This document shows, one piece after another, positions 43,035 to 52,512 of a stretch of 64,000 bases of DNA. Numbering within the stretch: the first letter of the stretch is position 1; each line of letters opens with the position of its first letter. A program made the position numbers and the translations under genes. A model generated the notes under the pieces. That model ran no database searches. It saw only the letters and a program-made list of their open reading frames with translations, and was not told where the DNA came from. This DNA is from an uncultured Flavobacteriaceae bacterium (GTDB taxonomy: Bacteria; Bacteroidota; Bacteroidia; Flavobacteriales; Flavobacteriaceae): NCBI GenBank assembly GCA_947494825.1, contig CANLWN010000001.1, positions 868,001 to 932,000 of the forward strand. The letters run 5' to 3'.

Positions 43035-43703
43035 ATGAAGACCTTGCGTATTTTGGCGATAGATGACCACGAGATGACCACCATTGGTTATAAGTATATC
43101 TTGGAAGATGCCAGTTTTGAAGATTTCAAGGTCCGGGTAGATACCGCCAAGACCTTCGAAAGCGGTAAACAAAAAATCGAGGAATCGGCACACTCCTTTA
43201 AGTACGATATTATTTTGTTGGACATCCAGTTGGCACCCGTAGATAGCGGGCAACCCTATACGGGCGAGGACCTGGGCATCCTGGCCAGAAAAATGGTACC
43301 CGAATCCAAGATTGTGTTCATGTCCTCCTTTAGCGACAATTACAGAATCAACAGCATTTTAAAGACTGTTGACCCGGAAGGGTATATGGTAAAGTCCGAA
43401 ATAGACCAATTGTCGCTCGAAGCCATGGTCAACACCGTCACCACCAATCCACCCTATTATACCCAAAAGGCGTTGGCGGCGATCCGAAAAAAAATGTCGA
43501 ACGACATTTCCCTCGATGATAACGACAAAAAGATATTGTACCATTTATCCATTGGGACAAAGACCAAGGATATGGTTCACCATATTTCCCTTTCCCTGGC
43601 AGGAATCGAGAACAGAAAAAGACAGTTGAAGACCATTTTTGGAATCGACAAACAAAACGATCAGGCCTTGATCACAGAGGCCCGGAACAGGGGCTTTATC
43701 TAA
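43035..43703 (+). CDS. NarL/LuxR-like response regulator
   Basis: 222 residues. The receiver has acidic pair D10/D11, phospho-acceptor D63 in IILLDIQL and Lys ~119 in GYMVKSE. The C-terminal ~60 residues (LDDNDKKILYHLSIGTKTKDMVHHISLSLAGIENRKRQLKTIFG) match the position and size of a LuxR HTH but with an atypical recognition helix (SLAGIENRKRQLKTIFG). It lies 18 nt after the HisKA_3 kinase, which is the usual partner class. A terminator-like repeat follows. Confidence 0.87.
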   Translation: MKTLRILAIDDHEMTTIGYKYILEDASFEDFKVRVDTAKTFESGKQKIEESAHSFKYDIILLDIQLAPVDSGQPYTGEDLGILARKMVPESKIVFMSSFSDNYRINSILKTVDPEGYMVKSEIDQLSLEAMVNTVTTNPPYYTQKALAAIRKKMSNDISLDDNDKKILYHLSIGTKTKDMVHHISLSLAGIENRKRQLKTIFGIDKQNDQALITEARNRGFI

Positions 43704-43783
43704 TTTTTTACTAGGGCGCCCGTTTTTTTGGGCCAAAACATCGACCAACAACCGTTTTTTACCACTTTTTTTACGGTTTGCAC

Positions 43784-43810
43784 AAAAACCTTAATTATTC
43801 TAAGGTTTTT
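43784..43810 (+). terminator. Inverted repeat after the kinase/regulator pair
   Basis: AAAAACCTTA (43784-43793) and TAAGGTTTTT (43801-43810) are perfect complements around 7 nt. It lies 81 nt past the regulator stop and 67 nt before the next gene, so it may be a terminator, an operator, or both. The right arm with its preceding C matches CTAAGGTTTTT seen at 40566. Confidence 0.45.
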
Positions 43811-43876
43811 CTGTACTTCAATTCTATGCAATCCTTTTATGTTTGTTCTACAATTGTTGTATAAACCGTACTCCCA

Positions 43877-44548
43877 ATGCCTATACATCAGGATAACTTT
43901 AAGGGTAACCTTAGTTTTAAGTTCGAAAGCGACCTTAAACTAAAGGGACTCAATGCCTTCAAAAGAAGCCTGGAGAGAGACTTTTTTTCCGAGGTAAACA
44001 TACGCCATCGTGCTACCAATGATACTGAAAGTGGTTTGATCATTGAGTTGGAAGGCAATTTTGGCTTACACGAAATCCTATACCACCTAAAGAATGAGAC
44101 TTGGGGGAATATGATCAAAAAAGATGCCGTTGAACATGGCACCTCTCCTTTTTTAAGAACGCTCCACGAACTTCGGGAGCTGAACCAGTTGCATATAGAT
44201 ATCGAGGAGTTCTCCCTTTTCCTAAAGGATACTGCAATTATTGTCAACAAAGTATACGAACAAAGTATTCCGGATCAGTTGGAAAATATCATGACCAGCA
44301 TAGCGGAACATTACGTCTATTTTACCAAGGAACTCACGGAAATACCTTATGAAATGTATATTCCGGTGTTTGAAGAAAGTCTCTTGGAAAACGATGCTAC
44401 CCTAGCTAACATCCGGACCGGAAACAACACCGCTAAGGATTATTTTAGCTTTTGGGGATTATATTTTGATTCTGAAGATGATGCCGTAATTTATGATTTG
44501 GCCAATAGGTCCATTGTATATGGAGACCTATATATGTTAAATCATTAA
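43877..44548 (+). CDS. Hypothetical protein
   Basis: 223 residues, no signal peptide, no membrane segment. The start (QDNFKGNLSFKFESDLKLKGLNAFKRSLERDFFSEVNIRHRATND) looks like an alpha/beta sandwich. The middle (FLRTLHELRELNQLHIDIEEFSLFLKDTAIIVNKVYEQSIPDQLENIM) is helical and acidic, and the end is acidic/aromatic (YFSFWGLYFDSEDDAVIYDLANRSIVYGDL). I do not recognise it. It lies next to the kinase/regulator pair and is preceded by CCGTACT just before the start and a CTAAGGTTTTT string, so it may belong to the same signalling locus. Confidence 0.6.
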   Translation: MPIHQDNFKGNLSFKFESDLKLKGLNAFKRSLERDFFSEVNIRHRATNDTESGLIIELEGNFGLHEILYHLKNETWGNMIKKDAVEHGTSPFLRTLHELRELNQLHIDIEEFSLFLKDTAIIVNKVYEQSIPDQLENIMTSIAEHYVYFTKELTEIPYEMYIPVFEESLLENDATLANIRTGNNTAKDYFSFWGLYFDSEDDAVIYDLANRSIVYGDLYMLNH

Positions 44549-44554
44549 TACTAG

Positions 44555-44591
44555 AATGGGAAGCCAATAATAGGGCTATCGGTTTCCCATT
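44555..44591. terminator. Bidirectional terminator between 43877 gene and glyA
   Basis: AATGGGAA (44555-44562) pairs with TTCCCATT (44584-44591), and the stem continues inward with GCC/GGT and AATA/TAT. It lies 7 nt after the 44548 stop and 17 nt beyond the glyA stop on the other strand. The T-tract is short on both sides. Confidence 0.55.
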
Positions 44592-44607
44592 TTGCGGCGC
44601 TATTTCG

Positions 44608-45882
44608 TTACGAACTAAAAAGCGGTTTGTCTTTCATCAGTTCATTTACCTGCTCCCTCACTTTTGCCAAAACCGCTTCATCTTCCGGATGCGTCAGTAC
44701 CTCATCGATAAAATCGACGATGAGTGACATATCTTTTTCCTTAAGCCCTCTAGTGGTTATAGCGGAAGTGCCAAAACGTATTCCAGAGGTAACAAAGGGG
44801 GATTTATCATCAAAAGGCACCATATTTTTATTGGCGGTTATATCGGCACGTACTAGTGCCTTTTCCGCGTCCTTGCCCGTAATGTTCTTGGAACGCAAGT
44901 CGATCAGCATCATATGATTGTCCGTTCCTTTCGAAATGATCTTATAATCCTTGGCCACAAAGGCTTCGGCCATAGCGGCTGCGTTCTTTTTGACCTGCAG
45001 CATATAGTGCAGGAAGTCATCGGTCAAAGCTTCCCCAAAGGCTATGGCCTTGGCCGCAATGATATGTTCCAAAGGACCTCCCTGATTGCCCGGGAAAACG
45101 GCCAGATCTAAAAGGGCCGACATTTTTCGCAGCTTTCCGTTCTTTAAACGTATTCCAAAGGGGTTGTCAAAATCGGCCCCCATCAATATGAGTCCGCCCC
45201 TGGGTCCCCGCAAGGTTTTGTGCGTGGTGGTGGTCACGATATGGCAATGCGGTATAGGGTCGTTAAGAATTCCTTTGGCTATTAATCCGGCAGGATGTGC
45301 AATATCTGCCAGCAACAGCGCGCCAACACTATCGGCAATTTCCCGGAACCGTTTAAAATCCATATCCCTGGAATAGGCAGATGCCCCGGCAATGATCAGC
45401 TTTGGCTTTTCACGCAGGGCTATTTCCTGAATCTTGTCGTAATTCAATACGCCGGTTTCCTCATCCACCCCATAAAAAACAGGCTTATACAGGCGGCCTG
45501 AAAAATTTACCGGAGAGCCGTGGGTGAGATGTCCTCCATGGGCCAAATCAAACCCCAATATGGTATCGCCAGGACTCAGACAGGCATGATATACGGCCGC
45601 ATTGGCCTGGGAACCGGAGTGTGGCTGTACGTTGGCATAGGCCGCTCCAAATAATTCCTTGGCCCTGTCAATGGCAATTTGTTCTACTTGGTCAACAATC
45701 TCGCATCCCCCGTAATAGCGTTTCCCGGGATAGCCCTCGGCATATTTGTTGGTTAGCACGGACCCTGCTGCCTCCATCACTTGGGGGCTTGTAAAATTTT
45801 CGGAAGCGATAAGCTCTATTCCAAGGGTCTGGCGTTCCCGTTCATCTGCAATAAGTTCAAAAATTTGATTGTCGCGTTGCAT
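44608..45882 (-). CDS. glyA: Serine hydroxymethyltransferase
   Basis: 424 residues, full length. Starts [28 protein letters not shown], with [16 protein letters not shown], and the PLP-binding Lys is K222 in [14 protein letters not shown]. It interconverts serine and glycine while loading tetrahydrofolate with a one-carbon unit, in the cytoplasm as a PLP dimer or tetramer. Single-gene unit, divergent from fahA. No glycine riboswitch is visible in the 115 nt between the two. Confidence 0.97.
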   Translation of the reverse strand: MQRDNQIFELIADERERQTLGIELIASENFTSPQVMEAAGSVLTNKYAEGYPGKRYYGGCEIVDQVEQIAIDRAKELFGAAYANVQPHSGSQANAAVYHACLSPGDTILGFDLAHGGHLTHGSPVNFSGRLYKPVFYGVDEETGVLNYDKIQEIALREKPKLIIAGASAYSRDMDFKRFREIADSVGALLLADIAHPAGLIAKGILNDPIPHCHIVTTTTHKTLRGPRGGLILMGADFDNPFGIRLKNGKLRKMSALLDLAVFPGNQGGPLEHIIAAKAIAFGEALTDDFLHYMLQVKKNAAAMAEAFVAKDYKIISKGTDNHMMLIDLRSKNITGKDAEKALVRADITANKNMVPFDDKSPFVTSGIRFGTSAITTRGLKEKDMSLIVDFIDEVLTHPEDEAVLAKVREQVNELMKDKPLFSS

Positions 45883-45952
45883 AGTAAAATAGTAATCGTG
45901 TTAAATGAGGCGTAAAAATACAAATTGCCAATCGTTAATTAGCAGAAAAGAA

Positions 45953-45960
45953 TATATTTG
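45953..45960 (+). promoter_or_regulatory. -7 box of fahA
   Basis: TATATTTG is a perfect TAnnTTTG, 37 nt before the ATG at 45998. A clear -33 element at ideal distance is not seen. Confidence 0.5.
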
Positions 45961-45997
45961 ATATGGAATTTATTAAACACAAGTTAACAACTACCAC

Positions 45998-47287
45998 ATG
46001 CCTTTTAAAACGAATGATCCGACCAAAAAAACATGGCTTTCGGTACCTGAAAATTCTGACTTTCCCATACAAAACATCCCTTTTGGGGTCTTTCTGACAC
46101 GGGACGATATCATTACCATCGGCACCCGGATAGGGGACCACGCCATTGACCTGGGGGCCCTGCACCAACTGGGCTATTTTAAGGATATCCCCCTTACGGA
46201 TGATATTTTCTTACAGGATACCTTAAATGATTTTATCTCCGACGGAAAAAAGACCTGGAGGTTGGTGCGCAATAGGATCAGCGAAATCTTTGATAGCAAC
46301 AATCCGGAGCTCAAAACAAATGAGGAACACAAAAAAATCGTGCTGTTTACCCTTGACGAAATTGAGATGCAGTTGCCGGTGCAGATCGGGGATTATACTG
46401 ACTTCTACTCCAGCAAAGAGCACGCCACCAATATTGGCACCATGTTCCGGGATCCCAAAAATGCCCTAATGCCCAACTGGTTACATATTCCAGTGGGCTA
46501 TCACGGTAGGAGTTCCTCTATTGTGCCCTCCGGTACCGCAGTACACCGCCCAATGGGGCAAACCCTTCCCAAGGGATCGGATACCCCAGTTTACGGACCG
46601 TCCAAAGTGGTGGATTTTGAACTGGAGACCGCATTTATCACCACGGATGCGAACGTATTGGGCGAGCCCATTCCCATAGAGGAGGCAGAGGATTATATTT
46701 TTGGCATGGTGCTGTTCAATGATTGGAGTGCGCGGGACATTCAAAAATGGGAGTATGTTCCCTTAGGACCCTTTTTGGCCAAAAATTTTGCGTCGTCCAT
46801 TTCACCGTGGATTGTCACCATGGATGCACTTGAACCTTTTCGGGTGTCTAGCCCAAAACAAAATCCCGAACCTTTGCCCTACTTGCGGCAGAAAGGGAAC
46901 AAGAGTTTTGATATCCATCTCGAAGTGGATATTACGCCGGAAGGCCAGCCACCCACAACGGTTACCCGGTCCAATTTTAAGTATATGTACTGGACCATGG
47001 CCCAGCAACTGGCCCACCATACGGTGAACGGTTGTAAGGTAAATAGCGGGGATATGATGGGTAGCGGTACCATCTCCGGCCCCACAGCCGATTCCTATGG
47101 TTCTATGTTGGAACTGGCCTGGCAGGGCACCAAGCCTGTACCCCTCAATGACGGAAGCACCCGTACGTCTATCCAGGATAATGATACCGTGACCCTGCGA
47201 GGATATTGCCAAAGTGAAAACGTACGCATTGGCTTTGGAGAGGTACGCACCAAATTGCTTCCTGTATTCCAATCCAAGAAAAAGTAA
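45998..47287 (+). CDS. fahA: Fumarylacetoacetase
   Basis: 429 residues, matching the eukaryotic-type length. The N-terminal SH3-like domain runs to ~115. The catalytic domain has DYTDFYSSKEHATNIGTMFR (metal-binding Asp and catalytic His), PVGYHGRSSSIVPSGT, DFELETAFI, NDWSARDIQKWEYVPLGPFLAKNF and GDMMGSGTISGP. It hydrolyses 4-fumarylacetoacetate to fumarate and acetoacetate, the last step of tyrosine/phenylalanine breakdown. No other homogentisate-pathway gene is in the window. Promoter upstream; single gene. Confidence 0.96.
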   Translation: MPFKTNDPTKKTWLSVPENSDFPIQNIPFGVFLTRDDIITIGTRIGDHAIDLGALHQLGYFKDIPLTDDIFLQDTLNDFISDGKKTWRLVRNRISEIFDSNNPELKTNEEHKKIVLFTLDEIEMQLPVQIGDYTDFYSSKEHATNIGTMFRDPKNALMPNWLHIPVGYHGRSSSIVPSGTAVHRPMGQTLPKGSDTPVYGPSKVVDFELETAFITTDANVLGEPIPIEEAEDYIFGMVLFNDWSARDIQKWEYVPLGPFLAKNFASSISPWIVTMDALEPFRVSSPKQNPEPLPYLRQKGNKSFDIHLEVDITPEGQPPTTVTRSNFKYMYWTMAQQLAHHTVNGCKVNSGDMMGSGTISGPTADSYGSMLELAWQGTKPVPLNDGSTRTSIQDNDTVTLRGYCQSENVRIGFGEVRTKLLPVFQSKKK

Positions 47288-47410
47288 CATCCCCAAAAAA
47301 AAGCGGGTTTCACCGATTTTATACGATATTTTACCGTTTTGCGTTATGTAAAAAGGCAAATTTGGCATAGCTATTGAAACCTGTGCCTCAAAACCCTTAA
47401 GTAAAACATC

Positions 47411-48598
47411 ATGAAAAAAGCATTACTTCTTTGTACAGCATTGGTGATTTTTATCTCCTGTGGCGGGGTAAAGAAAACCCAAGAGGCCTTAAATACCGGC
47501 AATTACGTTGCCGCGATGAACAAGGCCATGAAAAACTTGTCGGACAACAAGACCCGAAAAAACAATCAACCCTATATCCTCTTGCTCGAAGAGGCCTTTG
47601 CCAAGCACACCGAACGTGAACTGCAGCAGATCAGCTTTTTGGAAAAGGATGAAAATCCGGCGCATTATGAGGCCATTTACAGGAGTTTTGTACAACTCAG
47701 GAGCCTACAGGAAAGGATAAAGCCCCTTTTGCCCCTAAGGGTGTACGAGGAAAACAGGGATGCCCAATTTTCCTTCAACAACTATGAGGACGACCTCCTG
47801 GACGCCAAGGACCAGCTTTCCGAATATCTGTATGACAATGCTTCGGACCTCGTGAAAAACGCATCCAGCAAACAGGACTTTAGAAAGGCCTATGCCGATT
47901 TTGGTTATCTAAACGAAATCAACCCAGGTTTTGAGGATACCAAAAAAAGAATGGAAGAAGCTTATATAAAAGGTCTGGATTATGTGAAGGTAAAGATGAT
48001 CAATGACACCGAACAGATTGTCCCCAGCAGACTGGAGGAGGAATTATTGAACTTCAACGCCTATGATCTTAACGACCTCTGGACAGAGTACCATACCACG
48101 CCCCTGAGCACCGTTAAATACGATTATGAAATGCAGGTGGCCTTTAGGGATATCCTTATCTCACCAGAACAGGTGAACGAAAAACAGATTGTTAAGGAGA
48201 AGCAGATCAAGGATGGTTACAGATATGCATTGGATTCCAATGGCAATGTGGTAAAGGACAGCCTGGGAAACAAAATCAAGATAGACAAGTTTAAAACGGT
48301 GCGTTGTGATTTTTATCAGTTCACCCAGTTTAAATCTGCTCAGGTGGTGGGTAATGTAAGCTTTACCGACTTGCACAGCAAGCAGCAACTAAATTCCTAT
48401 CCCTTGGCGAGTGAGTTTGTTTTTGAACACATATACGCCAATTATAATGGGGACAAGCGGGCTTTGGACAATAATTTGGTGGCCCTGCTGAAATTAGGTG
48501 CCGTACCCTTCCCTACCAACGAACAAATGGTCTATGACGCAGGCGAGGATTTAAAAAACCGCCTCAAGGGAATCATCATCAGACACAAATTCAATTAA
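47411..48598 (+). CDS. Conserved lipoprotein of unknown function
   Basis: 395 residues. Lipobox VIFISCGGVKK (Cys ~17). The first part is TPR-like and helical (NTGNYVAAMNKAMKNLSDNKTRKNNQPYILLLEEAFAKHTERELQ). A beta-rich second half contains internal strands YEMQVAFRDILISPEQVNEKQIV and VRCDFYQFTQFKSAQVVGNVSF. The repeat of charged/helical pairs suggests protein-protein contacts at the membrane. No family with known function is recognised. It ends at a strong terminator. Confidence 0.68.
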   Translation: MKKALLLCTALVIFISCGGVKKTQEALNTGNYVAAMNKAMKNLSDNKTRKNNQPYILLLEEAFAKHTERELQQISFLEKDENPAHYEAIYRSFVQLRSLQERIKPLLPLRVYEENRDAQFSFNNYEDDLLDAKDQLSEYLYDNASDLVKNASSKQDFRKAYADFGYLNEINPGFEDTKKRMEEAYIKGLDYVKVKMINDTEQIVPSRLEEELLNFNAYDLNDLWTEYHTTPLSTVKYDYEMQVAFRDILISPEQVNEKQIVKEKQIKDGYRYALDSNGNVVKDSLGNKIKIDKFKTVRCDFYQFTQFKSAQVVGNVSFTDLHSKQQLNSYPLASEFVFEHIYANYNGDKRALDNNLVALLKLGAVPFPTNEQMVYDAGEDLKNRLKGIIIRHKFN

Positions 48599-48601
48599 AA
48601 A

Positions 48602-48631
48602 AAGCCCCGACGCGATTGTCGGGGCTTCTTT
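48602..48631. terminator. Terminator between 47411 gene and ytxJ
   Basis: AAGCCCCGAC (48602-48611) pairs perfectly with GTCGGGGCTT (48618-48627) across GCGATT, with A-run before and CTTTTAT after, so it can serve both convergent genes. Confidence 0.85.
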
Positions 48632-49026
48632 TATATATATTTTCCAAGGTCTACTTCCATAATGCCCCCGTGCGATTCATGGGCCACTGTACTTCCGTTA
48701 CGTATAACCAGTAGTTGGGGCGATTGGTGCATTACCTGAAACTTGTACCCCGTTTCATTGGACACTTCCCGATATGCATGCAAGTCCAAATAGTACAGGT
48801 CTGCCTCCTCCTGCGAAAAGGAATACCTATCGGAGAACATCTTTATCACCATGCTGCTTATCCCACAGCTTGTCGAATGCTTAAAAATAAACTGGGTCTT
48901 GACGGCCGACCTTTTTTCAATTTCATCCAATTGTTCCAGGGAGGTCAAAGGAATCCAGGGAAGTACTTTTTCCTCTTTTTTCGGTTTGTCGTTTCCCTTT
49001 CCCAATAAGGTTTTAAATAATCCCAT
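48631..49026 (-). CDS. ytxJ: YtxJ-type monothiol bacilliredoxin-like protein
   Basis: 131 residues. Thioredoxin-like fold: IPLTSLEQLDEIEKRSAVKTQFIFKHSTSCGISSMVIKMF, a cis-Pro strand HQSPQLLVIRNG and VAHESHGGI. The single Cys in STSCGIS is the expected monothiol site of the YtxJ/DUF2847 family, linked to bacillithiol-dependent redox control. Its presence implies that the organism makes bacillithiol, as many Flavobacteriia do; bshA/B/C are not in this window. It is divergent from clpB. Confidence 0.85.
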   Translation of the reverse strand: MGLFKTLLGKGNDKPKKEEKVLPWIPLTSLEQLDEIEKRSAVKTQFIFKHSTSCGISSMVIKMFSDRYSFSQEEADLYYLDLHAYREVSNETGYKFQVMHQSPQLLVIRNGSTVAHESHGGIMEVDLGKYI

Positions 49027-49104
49027 ACGTTTGCTTTACAAGTAAGTCGCATAAAATATATATGCTTACATACTGCCTAAATGTCCTATTTTTATTGAGT
49101 TTAT

Positions 49105-49146
49105 CCGACATTTTGTCGGTTAAATCGTGTTGGTAGGGTTGTTGCT
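49105..49146 (+). promoter_or_regulatory. clpB upstream element: inverted repeat plus sigma-54-like TTGGTA...TTGCT
   Basis: CCGACA-TTT-TGTCGG (49105-49119) carries GACA-N3-TGTC (49107-49117). Exactly 12 nt later comes TTGGTAGGGTTGTTGCT (49130-49146), which fits the sigma-54 pattern TTGG-N10-GC with correct spacing. No TAnnTTTG box occurs before the ATG at 49192. The same arrangement with the same 12-nt gap precedes dnaK. Confidence 0.6.
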
Positions 49147-49191
49147 CCTACCCTATCAAAAGTAAGCATTGCACTAGAAAAAAACAGACAT

Positions 49192-51792
49192 ATGAACCTT
49201 AATAATTTTACTATAAAATCGCAAGAGGCCATACAACAGGCGCAGCAAATTGCGCAGGGTTTGGGGCATCAACAAATCGAAAATGAGCATATTTTCAAGG
49301 CCATTTCCGAGGTGGACGAGAACGTACTGCCGTTCATACTCAAAAAGTTGAACGTTAATATTCCGTTGCTTCATCAGGTATTGGAGAAGGAATTGGAGAG
49401 CTATCCCAAGGTAGATGGTGGAGAGCTTTTGCTCTCCAGGGAATCGGGTAAAACCCTGACCGAAGCCAGCAACATAGCAAAAAAGATGCAGGACGAATAT
49501 GTTTCCATTGAGCATCTGCTATTGGCTATTTTTAAATCGAAGAGCAAAATTGCCCAGATTCTTAAGGATCAGGGTGCCACGGAAAAAGACCTACAAGCAG
49601 CCATTGGAGAGCTTCGGAAGGGCGGTAAGGTGCATTCCCAAAGTGCCGAGGACACTTATAACGCCTTGAGCAAATATGCCAGGAACTTGAATGAACTGGC
49701 CGATAGCGGCAATTTGGATCCCGTCATCGGTCGTGATGAAGAGATTCGTCGTGTACTCCAGATCTTATCGCGAAGAACCAAGAACAACCCTATGTTGGTC
49801 GGTGAGCCCGGGGTGGGCAAAACAGCCATAGCGGAAGGTTTGGCCCATAGAATCGTACAGGGGGATATCCCTGAAAATCTAAAGGACAAAACACTTTATT
49901 CATTGGACATGGGTGCCTTGATCGCTGGTGCCAAATACAAAGGTGAGTTTGAAGAGCGCCTAAAAGCGGTCATTAAGGAGGTTACCACTTCTGATGGCAA
50001 TATTGTGCTTTTTATTGATGAAATACACACTCTGGTGGGCGCAGGGGGCGGACAAGGGGCCATGGATGCGGCCAACATACTTAAACCCGCTCTGGCAAGG
50101 GGCGAATTACGCGCCATTGGTGCCACCACCCTTGACGAGTACCAAAAATACTTTGAAAAGGACAAGGCGTTGGAGCGCCGGTTTCAAAAAGTAATGGTGG
50201 CCGAGCCCGATACGGACAGTGCCATCTCCATATTGCGGGGTATTAAGGAAAAATACGAGGCCCATCACAAGGTCCGCATCAAGGATGAGGCTGTCATTGC
50301 CGCTGTGGAATTGTCACAACGGTATATTACCAATAGATTTTTGCCGGATAAGGCCATTGACCTTATGGACGAGGCCGCCTCAAAACTCCGTATGGAGATC
50401 AATTCCAAACCCGAGGAACTGGATGTTCTTGACCGAAAAGTAATGCAGTTGGAAATTGAGATCGAGGCAATCAAACGAGAGAACGACACTACCAAGCTAA
50501 AGGTCTTGAACGTTGATCTTGCCAATTTAAAAGAGGAACGCAATGAAATTTTTGCAAAATGGGAGAGCGAAAAAACAGTGGTAGACGAGATACAAAGGAC
50601 AAAGCAGGATATTGAGAACTATAAGCTTGAAGCCGAACGGGCAGAACGCAATGGGGATTACGGAAAGGTCGCAGAAATCCGCTATGGCAAGATTAAGGAG
50701 TCCCAAGAAAAGCTCGAGGAATTGCAGGAGGAACTGCAGGCCCAACAAGAATCCGAAACCTTGATCAAGGAAGAGGTCACCAACGAGGATATTGCAGAGG
50801 TGGTTGCCAAATGGACGGGAATCCCGGTAACCAAAATGTTGCAAAGTGAACGGGAAAAATTACTGGGCCTGGAGCAGGTATTGCACAAAAGGGTAGTTGG
50901 CCAGGAAGAAGCCATCAATGCGGTATCAGATGCCATACGAAGAAGTAGGGCGGGTCTTCAGGACACCAAGCGTCCCATTGGATCCTTCCTTTTTTTAGGG
51001 ACGACCGGAGTGGGTAAAACAGAACTTGCAAAGACCTTGGCAGCTTATTTGTTCGATGATGAAAATGCCATAACAAGAATCGATATGAGCGAATATCAGG
51101 AAAGACATGCCGTAAGCAGGCTGGTAGGCGCACCTCCTGGGTATGTAGGATATGATGAGGGCGGACAGCTTACGGAGGCCGTGCGTAGAAGGCCTTATTC
51201 CGTGGTCCTGTTAGATGAAATTGAAAAGGCGCATCCGGACACCTTCAATGTACTCCTACAGGTTCTGGACGAAGGAAGGCTTACTGATAACAAGGGTAGG
51301 ATAGCGGATTTCAAAAACACCATCATTATTATGACCAGTAATATGGGCAGCCATATCATACAGGAGAAATTTGAAGCTGCACGCGATATCGACAGCGCCG
51401 CCGAAATGGCAAAAATCGAGGTACTGGGGCTTTTGCGAAAAAGCATGCGCCCCGAATTTCTGAACAGAATTGATGATATTATTATGTTCACCCCTTTGAG
51501 CATGGAAGACATCACCAAAATCGTAGCGCTGCAATTGGATCAATTGAAAAAAATGGTATCCAAGCAGCACATTACATTGGATGCTACCGAAGAAGCCATT
51601 GCCTATCTGGCCAAGAAGGGGTATGATCCGCAATACGGAGCGCGACCCATTAAAAGGGTCATGCAAAAAGAAGTGTTGAACAGTCTATCAAAGGCGCTGC
51701 TCAGCGGAACCATAAAGGCGGACAGCATTATCCTGCTCGATTCTTTTGACGATGAACTAGTCTTCAGAAACCAGAACGAAATGGTCCAATAA
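49192..51792 (+). CDS. clpB: ATP-dependent disaggregase ClpB
   Basis: 866 residues. N-terminal repeat domain starting [35 protein letters not shown]1 with Walker A GEPGVGKT and Walker [16 protein letters not shown]; the ~110-residue coiled-coil middle domain (~400-520) that separates ClpB from ClpA/ClpC; NBD2 with Walker [14 protein letters not shown] and [26 protein letters not shown]-terminal [13 protein letters not shown]. It works with DnaK to dissolve aggregates. Single gene with terminator. It shares an upstream element with dnaK. Confidence 0.97.
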   Translation: MNLNNFTIKSQEAIQQAQQIAQGLGHQQIENEHIFKAISEVDENVLPFILKKLNVNIPLLHQVLEKELESYPKVDGGELLLSRESGKTLTEASNIAKKMQDEYVSIEHLLLAIFKSKSKIAQILKDQGATEKDLQAAIGELRKGGKVHSQSAEDTYNALSKYARNLNELADSGNLDPVIGRDEEIRRVLQILSRRTKNNPMLVGEPGVGKTAIAEGLAHRIVQGDIPENLKDKTLYSLDMGALIAGAKYKGEFEERLKAVIKEVTTSDGNIVLFIDEIHTLVGAGGGQGAMDAANILKPALARGELRAIGATTLDEYQKYFEKDKALERRFQKVMVAEPDTDSAISILRGIKEKYEAHHKVRIKDEAVIAAVELSQRYITNRFLPDKAIDLMDEAASKLRMEINSKPEELDVLDRKVMQLEIEIEAIKRENDTTKLKVLNVDLANLKEERNEIFAKWESEKTVVDEIQRTKQDIENYKLEAERAERNGDYGKVAEIRYGKIKESQEKLEELQEELQAQQESETLIKEEVTNEDIAEVVAKWTGIPVTKMLQSEREKLLGLEQVLHKRVVGQEEAINAVSDAIRRSRAGLQDTKRPIGSFLFLGTTGVGKTELAKTLAAYLFDDENAITRIDMSEYQERHAVSRLVGAPPGYVGYDEGGQLTEAVRRRPYSVVLLDEIEKAHPDTFNVLLQVLDEGRLTDNKGRIADFKNTIIIMTSNMGSHIIQEKFEAARDIDSAAEMAKIEVLGLLRKSMRPEFLNRIDDIIMFTPLSMEDITKIVALQLDQLKKMVSKQHITLDATEEAIAYLAKKGYDPQYGARPIKRVMQKEVLNSLSKALLSGTIKADSIILLDSFDDELVFRNQNEMVQ

Positions 51793-51807
51793 GCGGCTGC
51801 AAAAACC

Positions 51808-51853
51808 AAAAAAGACATCTCGGGGAATGGTATTTCACCGGGCTGTCTTTTTT
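51808..51853 (+). terminator. clpB terminator
   Basis: AAAAAAGACA (51808-51817) pairs with TGTCTTTTTT (51844-51853); inner CTCGG/CCGGG pairs partly. It lies 15 nt after the stop. Confidence 0.75.
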
Positions 51854-51862
51854 ATTTAAAAA

Positions 51863-51882
51863 TATATACCATACAGTATATA
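51863..51882. promoter_or_regulatory. Candidate operator for the TetR regulator at 51915
   Basis: TATATAC and GTATATA flank six bases (CATACA), a perfect 7-bp inverted repeat 33 nt before the ATG, in the promoter region of the regulator and just after the clpB terminator. Confidence 0.5.
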
Positions 51883-51914
51883 GTTTTTTTATATTCGTAC
51901 TAAAAACCGGGAGT

Positions 51915-52511
51915 ATGTCTACCAAAGCCGAACGCACCACAGCCTACATCATTGAAACAGTAGCTCCTATTTTTAATAAACACGGATATGTGGGCACCAG
52001 CATGAGTGATTTGACCGAGGCTACCGGACTGACCAAGGGGGCCCTTTACGGGAATTTTGAAAACAAGGAGGCCCTAGCGTTAAAGGCTTTTGAACATAAC
52101 CGCAAATTGTTGCTCAACGAAATCGACCAAAAGCTCGATATCCCTGGAACGGCCTTGGACAAACTTTTCTCCCTTACCGATTTTTATCGCCATTACGATG
52201 AGTTTACCTATGAAATGGGCGGCTGTCCAGTGCTCAACGTAGGTTTGGATGCCCAGCATAACAATAGTTTGCTGGCCGCTGCCGCCAAGGAAACGGCCAA
52301 GACTATAGAAGGTAAGATAGCTTTGGTACTGGAGAACGGGGTGAACAATGGAGAACTGAAGTTTCCGGTTACCCCTCTGCAATTCGCAAAACAATTGTAT
52401 ACCATGCTACAGGGTGCGGTCTCCATGGCTTCCTTGACCAGAGATCGGAAATACCTACTGAATACGGTGGCCTACCTGGACCAACTCATCAAAAAAGAAA
52501 TAACCAAATAA
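51915..52511 (+). CDS. TetR/AcrR family transcriptional regulator
   Basis: 198 residues. HTH at ~10-55 with GTSMSDLTEATGLTKGALYGNFENKEALALKAF. The C-terminal domain has EFTYEMGGCPVLNVGLDAQHNN, as in the YcdC/C-terminal-13 group, where a conserved Gly-Gly-Cys occurs. It is alone: clpB ends upstream and the following gene is convergent with 1 nt between stops, so its targets lie elsewhere or it represses only itself. Not closely similar to the TetR protein at 10934 apart from the family core. Confidence 0.87.
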   Translation: MSTKAERTTAYIIETVAPIFNKHGYVGTSMSDLTEATGLTKGALYGNFENKEALALKAFEHNRKLLLNEIDQKLDIPGTALDKLFSLTDFYRHYDEFTYEMGGCPVLNVGLDAQHNNSLLAAAAKETAKTIEGKIALVLENGVNNGELKFPVTPLQFAKQLYTMLQGAVSMASLTRDRKYLLNTVAYLDQLIKKEITK

Positions 52512-52512
52512 A

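Noticed and set aside
43789-43810. Third copy of the CCGTA-N6-CTAAGGTTTTT pattern
   Set aside because: The first half reads CCTTA and is the left arm of a perfect inverted repeat, so a terminator explains it equally well; not counted as a regulator site.
45883-45997. Glycine riboswitch or other leader RNA before glyA
   Set aside because: Only 115 nt lie between glyA and fahA, with no stable fold or conserved riboswitch core visible.
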